This document shows positions 61,248 to 64,000 of a stretch of DNA of 64,000 nt, piece after piece. The first letter of the stretch is position 1. Each line of letters opens with the position of its first letter. Source of the stretch: Halocatena marina. Its GTDB lineage: Archaea; Halobacteriota; Halobacteria; Halobacteriales; Haloarculaceae. The position numbers and the translations under genes are program-made. The stretch lies in assembly GCF_023276375.1 (NCBI RefSeq), contig NZ_JALLPK010000004.1, positions 1-64,000 on the forward strand, written 5' to 3'. A model generated the notes under the pieces. It worked only from the letters and a program-made list of their open reading frames with translations, made no database searches and was not told the DNA's origin.

Positions 61248-63071
61248 ATGGGTATGCCAAGTCAGAGAGACAGTGGCAGGAGAAGTGCACAGACTGCAGG
61301 AACTTCAGTAGGAGATCCCGTCTTGTTCACAAACCGTGGTGCAAGACATGCAGTAACAGGGAATCATGGGAAGCAAGCTGAATATGTGGAAAGTGAAGAC
61401 ACCACCTTCGTTGTTATCAGAGGTGACCTTGGTAATCAGTACGCCTTGAAATATGACCACGAAACTGGAAAGAGATCTCCTCACTATCAAATTGACTTCG
61501 ACCACCTAGCTGATAACCGACATGCGACGCCATCGATGGCAATCGACGACGATGGTATTATCCACGTCTTCTATAGTTCGCACAACAGCCCTCACTACTA
61601 TTCTCGGTCGGAGAATCCATATGATATCTCCTCTTGGGAACAGATGGGTCCAATGACTGCTGTCCCTGAGGGAACATATCCGATTCCTCTCGTGTATGAC
61701 AATGATGTGTATGTACTCTATCGATCAGGAGGATATGGTGACGGAACTAGTACGCACGGCGATACGTATCCTGCCCACGAGTTTGCAACGATTATCCGTT
61801 CGGAAGATGGCGGAGACTCGTGGGAAGACCTTGGTCCGGTGATCGATGTCACAGAACATCACGAAGACTGTGCAGACGCATACATCACCGACTTCGACGA
61901 GTATGATGGCAAGTTCCACATTTCGTGGTTTGTCGCAAACGGTGACAATCATGATGATTATCACTCAGATGCATATCATGCGTATTACGACCCAGAGACC
62001 CAGAAGATGTATGATCTAAATGATCGTTGTTACGGTGAGACGGTTTCGTGGCCGCAACGTGCTGAGGGGGACGTTCGGGTCTTCGATGGGGAGTATGTTA
62101 CGCCGGTTAAGCATGCGTTCGATGGAGACAGTATGTATGTTTTATTCGGTGCTGAGCATGACGAAAGAGAAGAGGTACAATACTATTTCTCAACGTATCA
62201 AGATGGATGGGAAGCAGAAGAAATCCCCGGGGCTAGTTGTAATTACAAATGGAAGAAATGCGATATCCGTGTCTCTGAGGAAGGTAACGTCGAAGCTCAT
62301 CTAATTACCGACGACGACGGTGTGCTTCACCTCGAGAATGGTCGACGCCATAGCGTTGGAAACTATGACGTATACGTACGAGACGATACCGACGAGTGGG
62401 AGCGAACCCGGTTGATTGAACGGTATTTCCACGAAGGAGTTTCGGTAGTTCGTGAGGGCGCAGAGAACGTCGTTGTTGTCCGCAACGGGCTAGATGAATT
62501 CGCAGCACTTGGCGCAGAATATACTCCGATGGACGATTCGCGTCAGCGACCGATGGCCAGTGTCTGGGCAGTTGGGAGTGTTGACATCAGTTCCGCGTTA
62601 CAATATGTTAATGACTCACCAAAGACGGTTGCTCAGCGTCATCGTTTCTCTGAACAGCCCTCACAGTTCAACCATGGTACTGGAGACGAGGGGTGGCTTC
62701 AGTTGTTGGAATTCGCCGGAGCTGGCTACAGTAGCATGTTTGGGTTGGGAATCTTTGCTCCCGAGAACAAACTTCATCTCCTTGGTCACGAAGAGTGGAC
62801 AGACAGTGTTTCATTGTCTATCCGCAATACAGCAGAAGATGTTGTAACAATTAATCAGGATGGCACAGCAACCTTGGGGAACAATGGCATTGTGTATCCA
62901 AAAAAGAACGTTGCCGACGGCGGCTATGTCGGTGCTCGAGATGGAGAGATGGTACAGAATGACACCACAGAAAACGAGAACCCAGAGGGGCTCTGGCGGT
63001 GGGACGAATCAATGGGAGCTTGGAAATTAGAACGAGACCCAGAAACGACAATTTCCCCACGTCAAGAGTAA
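61248..63071 (+). CDS. BNR-type beta-propeller protein, possible polysaccharide lyase
   Basis: A 607-residue protein. Residues 45-420 look like the seven-bladed BNR_4 propeller found in several polysaccharide lyases: FVVIRGDLGNQYALKYDHET, MAIDDDGIIHVFYSSHNSPH, IIRSEDGGDSWEDLG, YDGKFHISWFVANGDNHDDY. The last 130 residues are a separate module (NTAEDVVTINQDGTATLGNN, then GYVGARDGEMVQN and LWRWDESMGAWKLERD) that resembles phage tail-fibre-like or surface-attachment tails. No export signal is seen at either possible start (61248 or 61254). If the fold is right it could cleave an imported uronate-containing glycan; activity is inferred. Confidence 0.75.
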   Translation: MGMPSQRDSGRRSAQTAGTSVGDPVLFTNRGARHAVTGNHGKQAEYVESEDTTFVVIRGDLGNQYALKYDHETGKRSPHYQIDFDHLADNRHATPSMAIDDDGIIHVFYSSHNSPHYYSRSENPYDISSWEQMGPMTAVPEGTYPIPLVYDNDVYVLYRSGGYGDGTSTHGDTYPAHEFATIIRSEDGGDSWEDLGPVIDVTEHHEDCADAYITDFDEYDGKFHISWFVANGDNHDDYHSDAYHAYYDPETQKMYDLNDRCYGETVSWPQRAEGDVRVFDGEYVTPVKHAFDGDSMYVLFGAEHDEREEVQYYFSTYQDGWEAEEIPGASCNYKWKKCDIRVSEEGNVEAHLITDDDGVLHLENGRRHSVGNYDVYVRDDTDEWERTRLIERYFHEGVSVVREGAENVVVVRNGLDEFAALGAEYTPMDDSRQRPMASVWAVGSVDISSALQYVNDSPKTVAQRHRFSEQPSQFNHGTGDEGWLQLLEFAGAGYSSMFGLGIFAPENKLHLLGHEEWTDSVSLSIRNTAEDVVTINQDGTATLGNNGIVYPKKNVADGGYVGARDGEMVQNDTTENENPEGLWRWDESMGAWKLERDPETTISPRQE

Positions 63072-63090
63072 TCTCAGCTTGATCTCTTCA

Positions 63091-63106
63091 CGTGTCTAAA
63101 GACACG
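63091..63106. terminator. Terminator-like hairpin
   Basis: CGTGTCT-AA-AGACACG, perfect 7-bp arms, 20 bases after the BNR gene stop, followed at 63118 by CCCGTTTTATTT. Fits a hairpin plus T-rich terminator for the rightward gene. Confidence 0.55.
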
Positions 63107-63360
63107 CGTTGGGCAGTCCCGTTTTATTTGGCAAAACACACCATCACATAATGAACATCGTAATCAGGAATCTTGGTTGCCGGTGAAAATTACGAGTCGA
63201 AAAAAGACGTCAGTAGCACGCAGAGCGTACTGATCGGCGATCTGTAATACCAATCCCAACCAAGCAGTGGTTGGTACTGAATCTACAGATACGCAACGAA
63301 TGTGTCTCGGGCTTGACTCCGAGTGATCTACAGAGCCAACGATCAATCAATCAACTCAAA

Positions 63361-64000
63361 TCAGTTTGTGACTGCTGCTTCCTGTATCTGGTTATAATAC
63401 TTCTCTGTACGTTTTTTATCTTCACTTGAGAGTTCAACAAGTGGCTCACGTACTGGTCCACCATACTGACCTGCAAGTTCCATTCCATACTTCACAGCAG
63501 GTACGTTATTCGCATTCTTGAGTGAGTTGTTGGTGCCAGTTTCTTCGCGAAGATTTTCATACGGTCGGAGAATATCGCGGATAGTACGAGCACGCTCCCA
63601 GTCTTTCTTCTCGATTGCGTTGCTGAGTTCCAACACCGCTTTTGGGACAAAGTTACCAATGCCAGTAGTGTATCCCTGTGCACCTTCAAGCGCGAAAGCT
63701 GGTGCGTAGCGCTCGGCAATTCCGTTGAGCCAAACCAGATCTTTCGGGGTGTCTGAAACAGTTTGTGAGAAGTTTTTGATGTCGTTGACAGCGTACTTGA
63801 TCGCAACTACGTTGTCCAATTTCGAAACCTCGGCCAACACTTTATCCGATACCGTAGGTCCACGCTTATATAGGACAAGCCCAAGATCTGTGTTTTCTGC
63901 GAGGGTCGTATAGTAATCGATCAGACCTTGTTCGTGGATATAGGTATGGCGTGGATACATGATCATCGCTGCATCAGCACCAATCTGCTCATACTGATCA
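63361..64000 (-). CDS. DapA/N-acetylneuraminate lyase-family enzyme (partial)
   Basis: C-terminal 213 residues of a class I lyase/dehydratase; the gene runs off the right edge (reading DQYEQIGADAAMIMYPRHTY at the edge). The Schiff-base lysine is in VVAIKYAVND, and GLVLYKRGPTVSD and GQYGGPVREPLVELSSEDKK are family blocks. The ending resembles 2-keto-3-deoxy sugar-acid aldolases or 5-dehydro-4-deoxyglucarate-type dehydratases. It would supply the semialdehyde used by the aldehyde dehydrogenase of the same region. Confidence 0.9.
   Translation of the reverse strand, partial: DQYEQIGADAAMIMYPRHTYIHEQGLIDYYTTLAENTDLGLVLYKRGPTVSDKVLAEVSKLDNVVAIKYAVNDIKNFSQTVSDTPKDLVWLNGIAERYAPAFALEGAQGYTTGIGNFVPKAVLELSNAIEKKDWERARTIRDILRPYENLREETGTNNSLKNANNVPAVKYGMELAGQYGGPVREPLVELSSEDKKRTEKYYNQIQEAAVTN

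Overview
The window reads as haloarchaeal accessory DNA. Its proteins are acidic, its exported proteins carry twin-arginine and lipobox signals, it encodes archaeal-type Orc1/Cdc6, HTH_10 and Lrp regulators, and TATA-like elements lie close to start codons. It carries an orc1 gene with origin repeats, many transport and catabolic cassettes, and scattered wrecks of transposases, recombinases and regulators. I saw no rRNA, tRNA or CRISPR array. This fits a secondary chromosome or megaplasmid better than a core chromosomal region, but that is inference.

Layout: 0-6.6 kb holds an unrecognised protein, a cytochrome P450, a Tat-exported beta-helix protein and a patchwork of broken mobile and antitoxin genes. 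6.6-11.3 kb is the most interesting part: a CobW/COG0523 GTPase and a small helical-repeat protein diverge from a tightly packed trio of FAD oxidoreductase, ribosomal protein S14 paralogue and FeoB-like membrane GTPase. The S14 paralogue has lost two of the four zinc-ligand cysteines. Together they look like an archaeal zinc-scarcity island. 12-21.2 kb is a carbohydrate cassette: LarA-like racemase, a complete CUT1-type ABC importer, an aldo/keto reductase, a short-chain dehydrogenase and a 2-hydroxyacid dehydrogenase, followed by a dead IclR regulator. 23.5-27 kb has an Rrf2 regulator and an HTH_10 regulator, each divergent from a short-chain dehydrogenase.

27.1-31.6 kb is an arsenic region: arsD, arsA and two small YlbF-like proteins ending in Cys-Cys form one operon, with arsR facing the other way, followed by a VIT1/CCC1-like membrane protein and a DUF211 protein. 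31.8-38.3 kb has two APC transporters fused to universal stress domains, with a Usp protein, an Lrp regulator and a TrkA-N-like protein. 38.7-40.7 kb is a replication origin: orc1/cdc6 flanked by seven ORB-like repeats, the outermost upstream pair forming a nearly perfect 24-bp inverted repeat around an A+T-rich segment.

41.2-64 kb looks like a second sugar or sugar-acid utilisation region: hydroxyacid dehydrogenase, aldehyde dehydrogenase, enolase-superfamily dehydratase, an Opp/Dpp-type importer whose two permeases are fused in one chain, secreted FG-GAP and DyP-like proteins, a sugar isomerase/epimerase-like protein, a DUF2264 protein, a BNR-type beta-propeller protein and a DapA-family lyase cut by the window edge. 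A 16-bp near-palindrome in four copies, upstream of the aldehyde dehydrogenase and the BNR gene, suggests that parts of this region share a regulator.
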